Below, in pieces: positions 24,487-33,635 of a stretch of 64,000 nt of DNA. The position numbers and the translations under genes are program-made. The DNA lies in the NCBI GenBank assembly GCA_011455275.1, contig CP015028.1:1276911-1340910 (forward strand), written 5' to 3'. This stretch comes from Pasteurellaceae bacterium Orientalotternb1 (lineage in GTDB: Bacteria; Pseudomonadota; Gammaproteobacteria; Enterobacterales; Pasteurellaceae). Each line of letters opens with the position of its first letter. Position 1 is the first letter of the stretch. The notes under the pieces were generated by a model that searched no databases, had not been told where the DNA came from, and worked only from the letters and a program-made list of their open reading frames with translations.

Positions 24487-26505
24487 ATGAGCAAGCAAGG
24501 CAAATCTTTTATTCTTCATTCCCCATTCAAACCCGCTGGCGATCAGCCCACGGCCATTGCCAAATTGGTCGAAGGGCTAAACGACGGCTTGGCACATCAA
24601 ACGTTGCTTGGGGTAACAGGTTCGGGCAAGACATTTACCATTGCCAATGTCATCGCCACACTCAACCGACCTGCGATGTTGCTTGCCCCGAATAAAACCC
24701 TTGCCGCCCAGCTCTATGCCGAAATGAAAGCCTTTTTCCCTGAAAATGCGGTGGAATATTTCGTTTCCTATTACGACTACTATCAGCCCGAAGCCTATGT
24801 GCCTGCCAGCGATACCTTTATCGAAAAAGATGCGTCCATCAACGAGCAGATCGAGCAGATGCGACTTTCGGCGACCAAATCTTTCCTTGAGCGGCGGGAT
24901 ACGATTGTGGTAGCGTCCGTCTCTGCCATTTACGGATTGGGTGATGTCGATGCCTATATGCAGATGATGTTACATTTACAAGTGGGGGCGATTATCGACC
25001 AACGTACTATTCTTTCTCGCCTTGCTGAACTGCAATACACCCGCAACGACCAAGCCTTTCAGCGTTCGACTTTTCGTGTGCGAGGGGAAGTGATTGACAT
25101 TTTTCCTGCGGAAAGTGATGAAGTGGCATTGCGTGTTGAACTGTTTGACGATGAAATCGAAAACTTGTCCCTGTTTGATCCGCTGACAGGGCACAGTCTC
25201 GGCAAAGTGCCACGCTACACCATTTACCCGAAAACCCACTATGTTACGCCACGAGAGCGAATTTTAGCCGCAATTGAGCAGATCAAAGTCGAGCTTGCCG
25301 AACGCCGAACTTACTTCATTCAAGAAAATAAATTGCTGGAAGAGCAACGCCTTGCCCAACGCACCCAGTTCGACATTGAAATGATGAACGAGTTGGGTTA
25401 CTGCTCGGGGATCGAAAACTATTCCCGCTATCTCTCTGGCAGAAAGGCGGGCGATCCGCCGCCAACTTTGTTCGATTATATGCCATCCGATGGCTTGCTG
25501 ATTATTGATGAAAGCCACGTGACCGTACCACAAATTGGTGGAATGTACCGTGGCGATCGTGCGAGAAAAGAGACGCTGGTGCAATATGGTTTCCGTTTGC
25601 CTTCCGCCTTGGATAACCGACCGCTACGTTTTGAAGAGTTTGAACAACTTTCACCGCAAACGATCTATGTTTCCGCTACCCCAGGCCCTTACGAATTAGA
25701 GAAAAATCCTGATGTGATCGACCAAGTGGTGCGACCAACTGGCTTACTCGACCCGATTATCGAAGTTCGTCCCGTGGCAACGCAAGTCGATGATTTACTA
25801 TCGGAAATTCACAAACGGGTGGAGGTGAACGAACGGGTGTTAGTCACTACGCTGACCAAAAAAATGGCGGAAGATTTAACGGATTATTTGGACGAACACA
25901 GCGTGCGGGTGCGGTATCTGCACAGCGATATTGACACAGTCGAGCGGGTGGAAATTATCCACGATTTGCGAATGGGAATGTTTGACGTGCTAGTTGGGAT
26001 AAATTTGTTGCGTGAAGGGTTGGATATGCCTGAAGTGTCGTTAGTGGCGATTTTAGATGCGGACAAAGAAGGCTTCCTCCGTTCCGAACGCTCGCTGATC
26101 CAAACCATCGGACGTGCTGCCCGAAATCTCAACGGTAAAGCGATTCTCTATGGCGACCGTATCACCAACTCAATGCAAAAAGCCATTCAAGAGACCGAAC
26201 GCCGCCGCGAAAAACAGATGGAACACAATCGCCAACACGGCATTGTTCCACAAGCACTGAACAAAAAAGTCGGCGAATTGCTCGATATTGGGCAATCCGA
26301 CAAACCAAAACGCAGCAAACAAGCGGTCAGATCCAGCGATAATTTTGCAAATGAGTACAAACCAAAATCCCGCAAAGAACTCGAAAAAGAACTGAAAGTG
26401 TTAGAACAGCAAATGAAAGATCTCGCCCAAAATTTAGAGTTTGAAAAAGCGGCAGCGGTGCGGGATAAGCTACAAACCTTGAAAACGGTGCTGTTGGAGA
26501 TATAA
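24487..26505 (+). CDS. uvrB: Excinuclease ABC subunit UvrB
   Basis: The start at 24487 ([20 protein letters not shown]) aligns with UvrB, giving 672 residues. Walker A is GVTGSGKT (42-49), the beta-hairpin is [15 protein letters not shown], helicase motifs include DESHVTVPQ and ATPGPYE, and the C-terminal UVR domain binds UvrC. UvrB verifies DNA damage in nucleotide excision repair. The linker before the UVR domain contains an uptake signal read as [12 protein letters not shown], typical of USS placement in tolerant linkers. No ribosome-binding site is visible before this start. Confidence 0.95.
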   Translation: MSKQGKSFILHSPFKPAGDQPTAIAKLVEGLNDGLAHQTLLGVTGSGKTFTIANVIATLNRPAMLLAPNKTLAAQLYAEMKAFFPENAVEYFVSYYDYYQPEAYVPASDTFIEKDASINEQIEQMRLSATKSFLERRDTIVVASVSAIYGLGDVDAYMQMMLHLQVGAIIDQRTILSRLAELQYTRNDQAFQRSTFRVRGEVIDIFPAESDEVALRVELFDDEIENLSLFDPLTGHSLGKVPRYTIYPKTHYVTPRERILAAIEQIKVELAERRTYFIQENKLLEEQRLAQRTQFDIEMMNELGYCSGIENYSRYLSGRKAGDPPPTLFDYMPSDGLLIIDESHVTVPQIGGMYRGDRARKETLVQYGFRLPSALDNRPLRFEEFEQLSPQTIYVSATPGPYELEKNPDVIDQVVRPTGLLDPIIEVRPVATQVDDLLSEIHKRVEVNERVLVTTLTKKMAEDLTDYLDEHSVRVRYLHSDIDTVERVEIIHDLRMGMFDVLVGINLLREGLDMPEVSLVAILDADKEGFLRSERSLIQTIGRAARNLNGKAILYGDRITNSMQKAIQETERRREKQMEHNRQHGIVPQALNKKVGELLDIGQSDKPKRSKQAVRSSDNFANEYKPKSRKELEKELKVLEQQMKDLAQNLEFEKAAAVRDKLQTLKTVLLEI

Positions 26506-26568
26506 GAACGGAAATTTTGATCGTAGAGATGTTGGTTATTGAGAGAGATGCTGCCCTCATTGACATAA

Positions 26569-26641
26569 AAGTGCGGTTAGTTTTGAGTATATAAACTCAA
26601 TGTGGAATGGAAATAACATTTAACCGCACTTATTGTCTTAG
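26569..26641. terminator. Inverted pair of Haemophilus-type uptake signals with inner hairpin
   Basis: AAGTGCGGTTA (26569-26579) pairs with TAACCGCACTT (26631-26641), and an inner TTGAGT/ACTCAA hairpin (26583-26600) lies in the loop. Both arms contain AAGTGCGGT, the core uptake signal of the H. influenzae dialect rather than the local one. It sits between the convergent uvrB and carbonic anhydrase genes. Confidence 0.65.
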
Positions 26642-26663
26642 TTTAGGACTAAAGGCAGATTAT

Positions 26664-27428
26664 TTATTCAACAATGACACGTGCATTAATTGGTTGAACT
26701 GGGCGGCTATTATGTCCTTTCATAAGTGTGGAGAAAGCATCCACTTGTGCTTGGCTTATGTTGTCATACTGTTTTAGTACTAACCATTTAACTCCTTCAG
26801 AGCAAGGCGGCGTTGTCAATGAGCCGCTGAAACGATAATAATCACGATTTTTAGGAATTAGATTTGTTGGATCGAACGGGACTGTCAGTTTATATTTTTC
26901 ACCTGCTTTTTGTGGGAAATTATTCCAAATAGGAGCTAAGTGTTGGTTTTCGTTAGATAAAACATACAGGATGCCAAGTACTGCAAGATTGCCATTTTGA
27001 TCTGTATGCACAAAATGAGCTTCTAGTGGAAAAGATTTTCCTCTAATTTTATTTTCGCTTGGTACATGGAAGTGGAATTGTTTAAGGGTATAAGTATAAC
27101 CATTCAACAGTATTTGGTTATTTTCGTCTTTGAAATCAACTTGAATGGTATGTCCATTATTTACAATTTCAACATTAGAAGGGCGGTAGTGAATATTGAT
27201 TGGTGCTAATTTACCATCAACGGTATTGACAATATCGACAGGTGATTGGTTTTTACCTTCACTACATATAGCAAATTTAGGTGAAAGTTCTGCCCAATGT
27301 TCTGGAGATTCATGTCCAGTATACCCCCAATGGCTATGTTTCTCTTTCGTTATCGGTTCTGTAATTTGGCTACAAGCAGCGAGCATCATTGAACTAACAG
27401 TGAGAGTGAAAATTCTTGAAATTTTCAT
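26664..27428 (-). CDS. Alpha-class carbonic anhydrase, probable lipoprotein
   Basis: The start at 27428 (MKISRIFTLTVSSMMLAACS) gives about 254 residues. The lipobox LAAC suggests a lipid-anchored, periplasm-facing protein. Alpha-carbonic anhydrase landmarks are HWGYTG, GKNQSPVDI, the zinc ligands in QFHFHVPSEN and EAHFVH, and PPCSEGVKW near the C-terminus. It interconverts carbon dioxide and bicarbonate. The adjacent Hin-type uptake-signal dyad and its patchy distribution in the family suggest acquisition by transformation. Confidence 0.93.
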   Translation of the reverse strand: MKISRIFTLTVSSMMLAACSQITEPITKEKHSHWGYTGHESPEHWAELSPKFAICSEGKNQSPVDIVNTVDGKLAPINIHYRPSNVEIVNNGHTIQVDFKDENNQILLNGYTYTLKQFHFHVPSENKIRGKSFPLEAHFVHTDQNGNLAVLGILYVLSNENQHLAPIWNNFPQKAGEKYKLTVPFDPTNLIPKNRDYYRFSGSLTTPPCSEGVKWLVLKQYDNISQAQVDAFSTLMKGHNSRPVQPINARVIVE

Positions 27429-27645
27429 GATGTAACTCCTCAATTGAAATAAATTAAAAATACAAATTAATATTATTCAGTCTTCAAAAGACCAAAGCCA
27501 TCTTAGAGAAAACAATAGGTTATTGCAAGTAATAAATGGATCATGTGATTCCCCGATAGTGCTCGTCTGTGACCACAAGTTCAACGCGATACAATCACGT
27601 CTATGTACTCATTCAGAAATTAGCTTTTTTATCACTATGCCAATA

Positions 27646-27693
27646 AAAAAGAGTTGGTAATCATCAATAAAACGGACGAATACCAACTCTTTT
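27646..27693. terminator. Bidirectional terminator between DedA and carbonic anhydrase regions
   Basis: AAAAAGAGTTGGTA (27646-27659) pairs with TACCAACTC and following T-run (27681-27693). It lies just after the minus-strand DedA stop codon and provides its U-tract on that strand. Confidence 0.8.
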
Positions 27694-27711
27694 TCTACTA
27701 TTTTTAATTTT

Positions 27712-28317
27712 TTATATCACTTGTTTAGCTTTGCGGTTTTTCTTCCATTTCCAGAAAATAAATAGGCCGCCAACTAATAAAATAATCCAAATGGCTAATT
27801 GTCCTTTGTGAATTTGTTCTTTTAACCAATCTAAATTTTTAGCACCAAAATCGCCTAAATAAACCCAAATCGGCACGGAAATAATCGCAGCAAAGAAATC
27901 AACTAGTACGAAGCGGGTGTAAGTAACTCGACGCGTAATGCCTGATACCAAATAAACCACTGCACGAAGTCCAGGTAAGAAACGGGCAACGAAAAGTAAT
28001 TTCCAGCCCTGTTTTTCAAAACGTTCTTGCACGGTTTGGAAGCGTTCAGGGGTAGCGACCTTTCGAATAAGGGGAAAGCTGAGAATTTTTTCGCCATAAA
28101 TGCGACCAAGCCAGTACATAGTACTATCACCAACGAGTACGCCAACCATACTAACGACCAACATCCAATGTACATTAGTGTAGCCTAACCCTGAAATGAC
28201 CCCGCCTGAAACAAGGGTAATATCTTCTGGAATGGGTACGCCAAAACCACAAATAAGTAGCACAAAAAAAACTGCCCAGTAACCGTAGCTACTAAAAAAT
28301 TCAATTAAATATTCCAT
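27712..28317 (-). CDS. DedA-family membrane protein
   Basis: A 201-residue protein with the DedA pattern: a re-entrant N-terminal PIPEDITLVSGGVISGLGY, the conserved GDSTMYWLGRIYG, and ARFLPGLRAVVYLVSGI with the key arginines, then two C-terminal helices and a basic tail. The DedA/VTT superfamily includes undecaprenyl phosphate and phospholipid flippases. The 201-residue size resembles YohD. It lies downstream of purR on the same strand, 15 bp away. Confidence 0.85.
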   Translation of the reverse strand: MEYLIEFFSSYGYWAVFFVLLICGFGVPIPEDITLVSGGVISGLGYTNVHWMLVVSMVGVLVGDSTMYWLGRIYGEKILSFPLIRKVATPERFQTVQERFEKQGWKLLFVARFLPGLRAVVYLVSGITRRVTYTRFVLVDFFAAIISVPIWVYLGDFGAKNLDWLKEQIHKGQLAIWIILLVGGLFIFWKWKKNRKAKQVI

Positions 28318-28332
28318 TAAAACCTCTGTAGA

Positions 28333-29346
28333 TTATGCCTGTGTTAGATTTCGTACAGACTGTCTAATAACTAGCTCAGGATAGAATTCCAATGTTGTTG
28401 GAGTGTGTTGTTGTTCACCGCGATTAATTCGTTCAAATAAAATATCCAACGCCATTCGTCCAACGCGTGCTTTTGACTGGTGAATTGTTGTTAAAGGCGG
28501 TGCGTAGAAACGAGAGTTGTGGATATTATCGTAGCCGATCACCGAAATATCTTGCGGCACTGACAAGCCTTTTTCGGTGATTGCCGAAATCGCTCCAAGT
28601 GCCACCGTATCGCAAGAGCAGACTACTGCCGTTGGCAATTTATCTTGCTTGAGAATTTGATTCATACTCTCAAAGCCTGCTTCTGGCTCGAAATCGTTTT
28701 CTAGAATCCATTCGTCTCGAATCAGCAATCCTGCTTCTGTCATTGCTTTCACATAGCCATCAAAACGGGCTTTGGAAATGGTTTTGAATAGATCACCAGT
28801 AATAATCGCAATATCCCGATGTCCATTGTCGATTAAATGGCGAGTGGCGAGATAACCACCTTCGACCCCGTGGTCAAGAATACGGTCGCTTTTATTATCG
28901 TTCGGGCCCCAATCCGTTACTACCATTGGTACATTGGTTGCATTAAACAACTCAAAAGAGTTTTCCGCATATTCAGAACACATTACCAAAATGCCATCCA
29001 CCCGTTTTTTTACCAACATATCTAGATGGTTTTGAATTTTCTCGGGATTATTTTGGGTATTACATAAAAACAATGAATAACCATTTTGGTAGCAATATTC
29101 TTCCACCGCTAACACAATTTCCGCAAAATAGGGTGCTTCGCTAGTGGTGATGATCATACCAATTGATTTGGTGGTATTTACTTTCAAACTTCGTGCGACT
29201 GCACTTGGTGAATAGTTTAACTCGGAGACCGCATTCCATACTGCTTTTGCGGTGTCTTCTGCAACAAAGCGGGTTTTGTTGATCACGTGGGAAACCGTAG
29301 TTGTTGAAACACCCGCTAGTTTGGCAACATCTTTAATCGTAGCCAT
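28333..29346 (-). CDS. purR: Purine repressor PurR
   Basis: The start at 29346 ([20 protein letters not shown]) is the exact family start and gives 337 residues. The helix-turn-helix and hinge helix ([18 protein letters not shown]) are nearly identical to E. coli PurR. The effector domain includes [13 protein letters not shown] and [13 protein letters not shown]. With hypoxanthine or guanine, PurR represses purine biosynthesis genes. Confidence 0.94.
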   Translation of the reverse strand: MATIKDVAKLAGVSTTTVSHVINKTRFVAEDTAKAVWNAVSELNYSPSAVARSLKVNTTKSIGMIITTSEAPYFAEIVLAVEEYCYQNGYSLFLCNTQNNPEKIQNHLDMLVKKRVDGILVMCSEYAENSFELFNATNVPMVVTDWGPNDNKSDRILDHGVEGGYLATRHLIDNGHRDIAIITGDLFKTISKARFDGYVKAMTEAGLLIRDEWILENDFEPEAGFESMNQILKQDKLPTAVVCSCDTVALGAISAITEKGLSVPQDISVIGYDNIHNSRFYAPPLTTIHQSKARVGRMALDILFERINRGEQQHTPTTLEFYPELVIRQSVRNLTQA

Positions 29347-29484
29347 AAGATTCCTCACAATCAAAAAATTGCCGTATTATAGCGAATTTCTTAAAATGCT
29401 TAAACAAAATAACGGATTGCTTTTCATTTTGGGCAAATCGTTTTAGAATAAATAGACTTTATGTGAATTAATGGAGAAAACAAA

Positions 29485-29565
29485 ATGGGTACTTTTGGTT
29501 ATTCAATGTTAGCAGTAATCGGTTCATTAGGAATGATCGTGATTTTTGCGTACAATATTTTCTAA
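29485..29565 (+). CDS. Very small membrane protein, YnhF-like position
   Basis: A 26-residue frame (MGTFGYSMLAVIGSLGM then IVIFAYNIF) from the ATG at 29485, with GGAG 10 nt upstream. It is one hydrophobic span with almost no charge. Its size and its place next to purR recall YnhF of E. coli, but the sequence resemblance is weak, so no name is given. A terminator follows. Confidence 0.55.
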   Translation: MGTFGYSMLAVIGSLGMIVIFAYNIF

Positions 29566-29578
29566 TTTTAGTGTTATC

Positions 29579-29603
29579 AGGCGGGGTTGACCCGCCTTAA
29601 TTT
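29579..29603 (+). terminator. Terminator of the small membrane-protein gene
   Basis: AGGCGGG and CCCGCCT form a perfect stem around GTTGA, followed by TAATTTTTT. It lies 14 bp after the stop codon. Confidence 0.8.
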
Positions 29604-29610
29604 TTTCTGC

Positions 29611-29641
29611 AGACAGGCGAAAACCTGTCTTTGTCTTTTTT
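29611..29641 (+). terminator. Terminator-like hairpin abutting the mnmC start codon
   Basis: AGACAGG (29611-29617) pairs with CCTGTCT (29624-29630) and is followed by TTGTCTTTTTT, ending directly at the mnmC ATG (29642). It is the second hairpin in a row and leaves no room for a Shine-Dalgarno. Confidence 0.6.
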
Positions 29642-31645
29642 ATGAATAAACTCACTTTTGCAACGCTCTCTTTCAATGCTCAACACACGCCCGTTTCTGA
29701 GCAATTTGACGATATTTATTTTTCCACCCAAGACGGTCTTGCTGAAAGCTATTATGTTTTCCAAGATGGCAATCAGCTTTGGCAAAAATGGCAAAACCAC
29801 ACTCGATCGCATTTTGTGATTGCGGAAACGGGTTTTGGCACGGGGCTGAATTTCTTAGCAGTCGCCGAGCGTTTTCAACAATTTCGGACGGAATTTCCCA
29901 ATTTGCCACTGAAAAGGCTCTATTTTATTTCCTTTGAAAAATTTCCATTGCAGCCAGAACAATTTGCTCTGGTTCACGCAGGGTTTACACAATTTGCAAA
30001 ACTTTCGCAGGAACTGACCGCTTGTTGGCAGCCTCGCCAAGTGGGCTGTCAGCGTTATCATTTTGATGATGTCTATTTGGATATGTGGTTTGGCGAAATG
30101 GCGGATAATCTCATTCAGTTGGGCGATAGCGAAAATAGCTCGGTCGATGCGTGGTTTTTGGACGGCTTTTCGCCCGATAAAAACCCAGAAATGTGGAATG
30201 GTCATCTTTATCGGCAGATGTTCCGCCTTACTCGCAATGGCGGATCTTTTGCGACTTTTACCGCCGCAAGTGAAGTGCGGCGGGGCTTACAAACGGTTGG
30301 TTTTACAGTGAAAAAACGCAAAGGTTTTGGTAAAAAACGAGAAATGTTATGGGGTGAAAAGCCTTTTGATGCGTTGCCGAGCGACATTCGATTTCCTTAT
30401 TTTTATCAACAAAATCAAACAAATAGCGATGATGTGGCGATTGTCGGCGGCGGTGTGGCAAGTCTGTTTTTGGCGTGGTCATTGCTGGAAAAAGGCAAAA
30501 AAGTGACCTTGTATTGCAAAGATGCACAACTGGCGGAGAATGCATCGGGCAATTTGCAGGGAGCAATTTATCCGCAGTTGAGCGATGATGATGAACGCAA
30601 TGTGCGGTTTTATGTGCATAGCTTCGATTATGCCTTGCACCGTCTGCAGCAGCTTTCACAAGCGGTCACTTTCCAACAGAATTTTGCAGGTGTGGTACTT
30701 TACGCCTACAACGACAAAACGGCACAAAAACTGCAGAAAATGGCAGAGCAGGGCTGGGACGAACGCTTATTTAAGCGTTGTTCTGCAAAAGCGTTGAGCG
30801 AAAAAATCGGCTTACCTGTGGTAAATGGTGGGGGATTTATTTCGCAGGGCGGCTGGCTTTCGCCCGTTGAATTGGTTCGCAATGGCTTTACTTATTTGCA
30901 AACGTTGGGGTTGAAAATTGTGCTTAATCATCGGGTTGAACAACCTGAATTTCACCACGGCAAATGGCAATGGAAACATCAGAGTGAAACCGTTGCTCAC
31001 GATATTTTAGTGTTAGCAAATGGGCATACTTTGACGGATTTTCCACAGGCGGATGGCATTCCTCTTTATCCTGTGAGAGGGCAGGTCAGCCAAGTGCCGA
31101 CCAACGATCAGCTTCGCCAGCTAAAATGTGTCGTCTGTTTTGACGGCTATATTACGCCGATGTCTGTGACTGAAAGCCACTGCATTGGGGCGAGCCACAT
31201 TCGTGATAATGCGGAAATGGCGTTCAGCTTGGCGGAACATCAGCAAAATATTGCAAAACTTCAGCAGAATCTGACCGCTTGTAGCTGGACAGCACAGATC
31301 GACAGCTCACAAAATCAAGCCAAAGTCGGCATTCGGGCGGCATTTCGTGATCGGGTGCCGATGGTGGGGGCGATGCCGAACTTTGCTCGCCAAAAAGCAC
31401 AATTCGCTAATCTCTACAACCAACTTCGTCGTAGAGATCCTGTTGAGCAAGCGGAATGCTACCCAAATTGTTATTTGATTGCTGGGCTTGGCTCCCGCGG
31501 CTTAACCACTGCCCCGCTGTTGGCAGAACTGCTTGCCAGCCAAATTTGTGGCGAACCTGTGCCGTTGAGCGAAGACATTTGTCACGCATTAAGCACCAAC
31601 CGCACTTGGATACGGAATTTGTTACGAGGTCGGAAAGTGGTCTAA
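29642..31645 (+). CDS. mnmC: Bifunctional tRNA mnm5s2U biosynthesis protein MnmC
   Basis: A 667-residue fusion. Residues 1-240 are the DUF752 methyltransferase (AETGFGTGLNFLAVAERF, then DAWFLDGFSPDKNPEMWN). Residues about 265-660 are the FAD-dependent oxidoreductase (DVAIVGGGVASLFLAWSLLE, LPVVNGGGFISQGGWLSP). It removes the carboxymethyl group from cmnm5(s2)U34 and methylates to mnm5s2U. Three uptake signals lie inside (30017, 30658, 31274), two giving LTAC peptides, and one Hin-type signal lies at 31599. There is no visible ribosome-binding site. Confidence 0.94.
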   Translation: MNKLTFATLSFNAQHTPVSEQFDDIYFSTQDGLAESYYVFQDGNQLWQKWQNHTRSHFVIAETGFGTGLNFLAVAERFQQFRTEFPNLPLKRLYFISFEKFPLQPEQFALVHAGFTQFAKLSQELTACWQPRQVGCQRYHFDDVYLDMWFGEMADNLIQLGDSENSSVDAWFLDGFSPDKNPEMWNGHLYRQMFRLTRNGGSFATFTAASEVRRGLQTVGFTVKKRKGFGKKREMLWGEKPFDALPSDIRFPYFYQQNQTNSDDVAIVGGGVASLFLAWSLLEKGKKVTLYCKDAQLAENASGNLQGAIYPQLSDDDERNVRFYVHSFDYALHRLQQLSQAVTFQQNFAGVVLYAYNDKTAQKLQKMAEQGWDERLFKRCSAKALSEKIGLPVVNGGGFISQGGWLSPVELVRNGFTYLQTLGLKIVLNHRVEQPEFHHGKWQWKHQSETVAHDILVLANGHTLTDFPQADGIPLYPVRGQVSQVPTNDQLRQLKCVVCFDGYITPMSVTESHCIGASHIRDNAEMAFSLAEHQQNIAKLQQNLTACSWTAQIDSSQNQAKVGIRAAFRDRVPMVGAMPNFARQKAQFANLYNQLRRRDPVEQAECYPNCYLIAGLGSRGLTTAPLLAELLASQICGEPVPLSEDICHALSTNRTWIRNLLRGRKVV

Positions 31646-31650
31646 AAAAT

Positions 31651-31678
31651 AGGGCGTATGATCTAATCATTACGCCCT
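31651..31678. terminator. Bidirectional terminator between mnmC and the LtaS-like gene
   Basis: AGGGCGTA (31651-31658) pairs with TACGCCCT (31671-31678), with A-run and T-run flanks, between convergent genes. Confidence 0.8.
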
Positions 31679-31685
31679 TTGCTAT

Positions 31686-33626
31686 TTATGGTTTGTCTTT
31701 GGGTAATTTATATAATTGATTTTTATACAAATAACTGCCCAGTAAGGCGTGGGCAAGAGCCTCTTTTTTCATCGCTTCAGGTTGCTCTTTAGCGGTGAAT
31801 TTGCGAGATTGCTTGTCGTATTCATAACCCTGTGGAGCATTGTTAGGTTGTAAGATAATCACATCGGAACCTTTCATCATCGCTTGGGTTTGGTCGTATT
31901 GCATAAAGGCACGATTTGGATCGACATTTTGAGTTAAGTCATAACCAATCATTGGATAATCACCACTGACGCCCGCAAGAGAAAGAAGCGTGGTTGGCAT
32001 ATCAATTTGGCTCACTAAACGAGGATCTCGCTTCGGTTCAATGCCATCGCCCAAAATCAACGCTGGAATATGGAAATGATTGATCGGCACTAATTCTGCA
32101 CCCGCTACACGAGAGTCGTGGTCAGCAATCACAAGGAAAAGGGTATCTTTCCAGTAATTTGAATTTTGTGCCAATTTAAAGAAATGCCCTAAGGCATAGT
32201 CCGCATATTTGGCGGCGTTATTGCGGGTCTGTTTGTCTTTATCAAATAGTTCAATTTTCCCGTCTGGGAACTCAAACGGATCGTGATGGCTAGAGGTGAA
32301 GACTAAACTGAAGAAGGGGTGATCGCCTTTTGCCAGTTCGGTGAAGGTTTCATGGGCTTTATCAAACAGATCTTCATCACTCATTCCCCAAGTGCCTTGG
32401 AACTTCGGATTTTTGTAATCTTTTTCGTCAATAATGGTTTGGAAACCGTTGCCGTAGAAATAGCTTGCCATATTGTCGAAATGCTTTTCGCCGCCGTAAA
32501 TAAAGGACGTTTTATAACCGTTTCGACCGAGCAAATCGGCAATAGTGAAGAAGCCGTTTTGGCTTTTGGTTAGTTTCACTGTGGCACGAGCGGGCGTTGG
32601 GGTGAACCCTGCGGTAACTGCTTCAATGCCACGCACAGAGCGGGTTCCTGTGGCATAGAGATTTTCAAATAACCAACCTTGTGTTGCGAGTTTGTCAAAT
32701 TCAGGACTGATTGGGCGACCGCCTAGTGTGCCGATAAACTGTGCCCCTTGACTCTCCATTAAAACGATGACGATATTCTTCGGCTTGCCTTGATAAGTCG
32801 CTTGGTTGCGGCTTAAAGTTGGATATTGCTCGGAAATATAGTCATTTGTATCACGTCCACGGCTCTGTTTGACGATTTGCAACATCTCGTCCACGTCCAT
32901 TTTGCCGTACTGTTCAGACGATTTATCTTCATCTTTTAATTGCTGAGCAGCATACAGTACCGAATAACCTGAATTGAGTACTAACGAATTGACCAACGGA
33001 TCGCCCGAAAATGCTACCATTGCAGGATTGATACCGCGATGTTGGAAGGTTGAACGGGCACCAATAAAGGAAACGGCAATAATCACTAATGCCATCACAG
33101 GTCGCCATTTCCAACTTGGTGAACGCAAATTTTGCGTTGCCCAGCCAGAGAGTTTCCAATAAATCACGGCAGCTAAAATAGTGATCACCAAACTCGAAAT
33201 CACAGCGGTTAAATGTCCGTTTGCCAACATCGTAAAGACTTCTTTCGGGTAGAGCAGGTATTCGATAAATAAGCGGTTTGGGCGGAAATCGTAGGTTTCA
33301 ATAAAAGCAGGCGTCGCCATTTCCATAAAGATAATGAACACGCTACCAGCGGTGAGCCACACACGCAAAATCGTTTTCCAAATGTTGCCTAATACATTGT
33401 GATGGTAAAGCAGTACGCTAAATAGTGCAGGCACACCAAACAGATAACAAACGGAAACGATATCGATCCGAATGCCTTGCAAAAAGAGCGGCAGCCAGCC
33501 ATTAACTGCGGCAATGCGATCCGCTTGCCAGAGAGAAAGTCCAAGCCGAGAAAGGCTAAAAATAATGAGATTGAGTCCCACGAAAAACAGCACAGGGAAT
33601 AACACAGAACGGGATTGTTGTTGCAT
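31686..33626 (-). CDS. LtaS/OpgB-like membrane phosphoglycerol transferase-type sulfatase
   Basis: About 648 residues; a second ATG at 33626 sits close behind the first at 33632 (MRMQQQ). Five N-terminal membrane helices precede a periplasmic alkaline-phosphatase-fold domain: NIVIVLMESQGAQFIG, the nucleophile loop ATGTRSVRGIEAV, IADHDSRVAGAELVPINHFH and QIDMPTTLLSLAG. It belongs to the LTA synthase/phosphoglycerol transferase family; in gamma-proteobacteria these modify periplasmic glycans or lipopolysaccharide, but the substrate here is unknown. It releases diacylglycerol if it uses phosphatidylglycerol, linking to dgkA. The YcbX-like gene ends 3 bp upstream. Confidence 0.85.
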   Translation of the reverse strand: MQQQSRSVLFPVLFFVGLNLIIFSLSRLGLSLWQADRIAAVNGWLPLFLQGIRIDIVSVCYLFGVPALFSVLLYHHNVLGNIWKTILRVWLTAGSVFIIFMEMATPAFIETYDFRPNRLFIEYLLYPKEVFTMLANGHLTAVISSLVITILAAVIYWKLSGWATQNLRSPSWKWRPVMALVIIAVSFIGARSTFQHRGINPAMVAFSGDPLVNSLVLNSGYSVLYAAQQLKDEDKSSEQYGKMDVDEMLQIVKQSRGRDTNDYISEQYPTLSRNQATYQGKPKNIVIVLMESQGAQFIGTLGGRPISPEFDKLATQGWLFENLYATGTRSVRGIEAVTAGFTPTPARATVKLTKSQNGFFTIADLLGRNGYKTSFIYGGEKHFDNMASYFYGNGFQTIIDEKDYKNPKFQGTWGMSDEDLFDKAHETFTELAKGDHPFFSLVFTSSHHDPFEFPDGKIELFDKDKQTRNNAAKYADYALGHFFKLAQNSNYWKDTLFLVIADHDSRVAGAELVPINHFHIPALILGDGIEPKRDPRLVSQIDMPTTLLSLAGVSGDYPMIGYDLTQNVDPNRAFMQYDQTQAMMKGSDVIILQPNNAPQGYEYDKQSRKFTAKEQPEAMKKEALAHALLGSYLYKNQLYKLPKDKP

Positions 33627-33635
33627 ACGCAAACC

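Noticed and set aside
29400-29460. PUR box upstream of purR (GCAAATCGTTTT)
   Set aside because: It has an extra base between the half-sites and a poor second half, and it lies on the wrong side of the start for clear autoregulation.
30303-30659. Long antisense frames inside mnmC, comEC, metH and others
   Set aside because: They have no ribosome-binding site or family resemblance and lie fully within well-supported genes; they are shadow frames.
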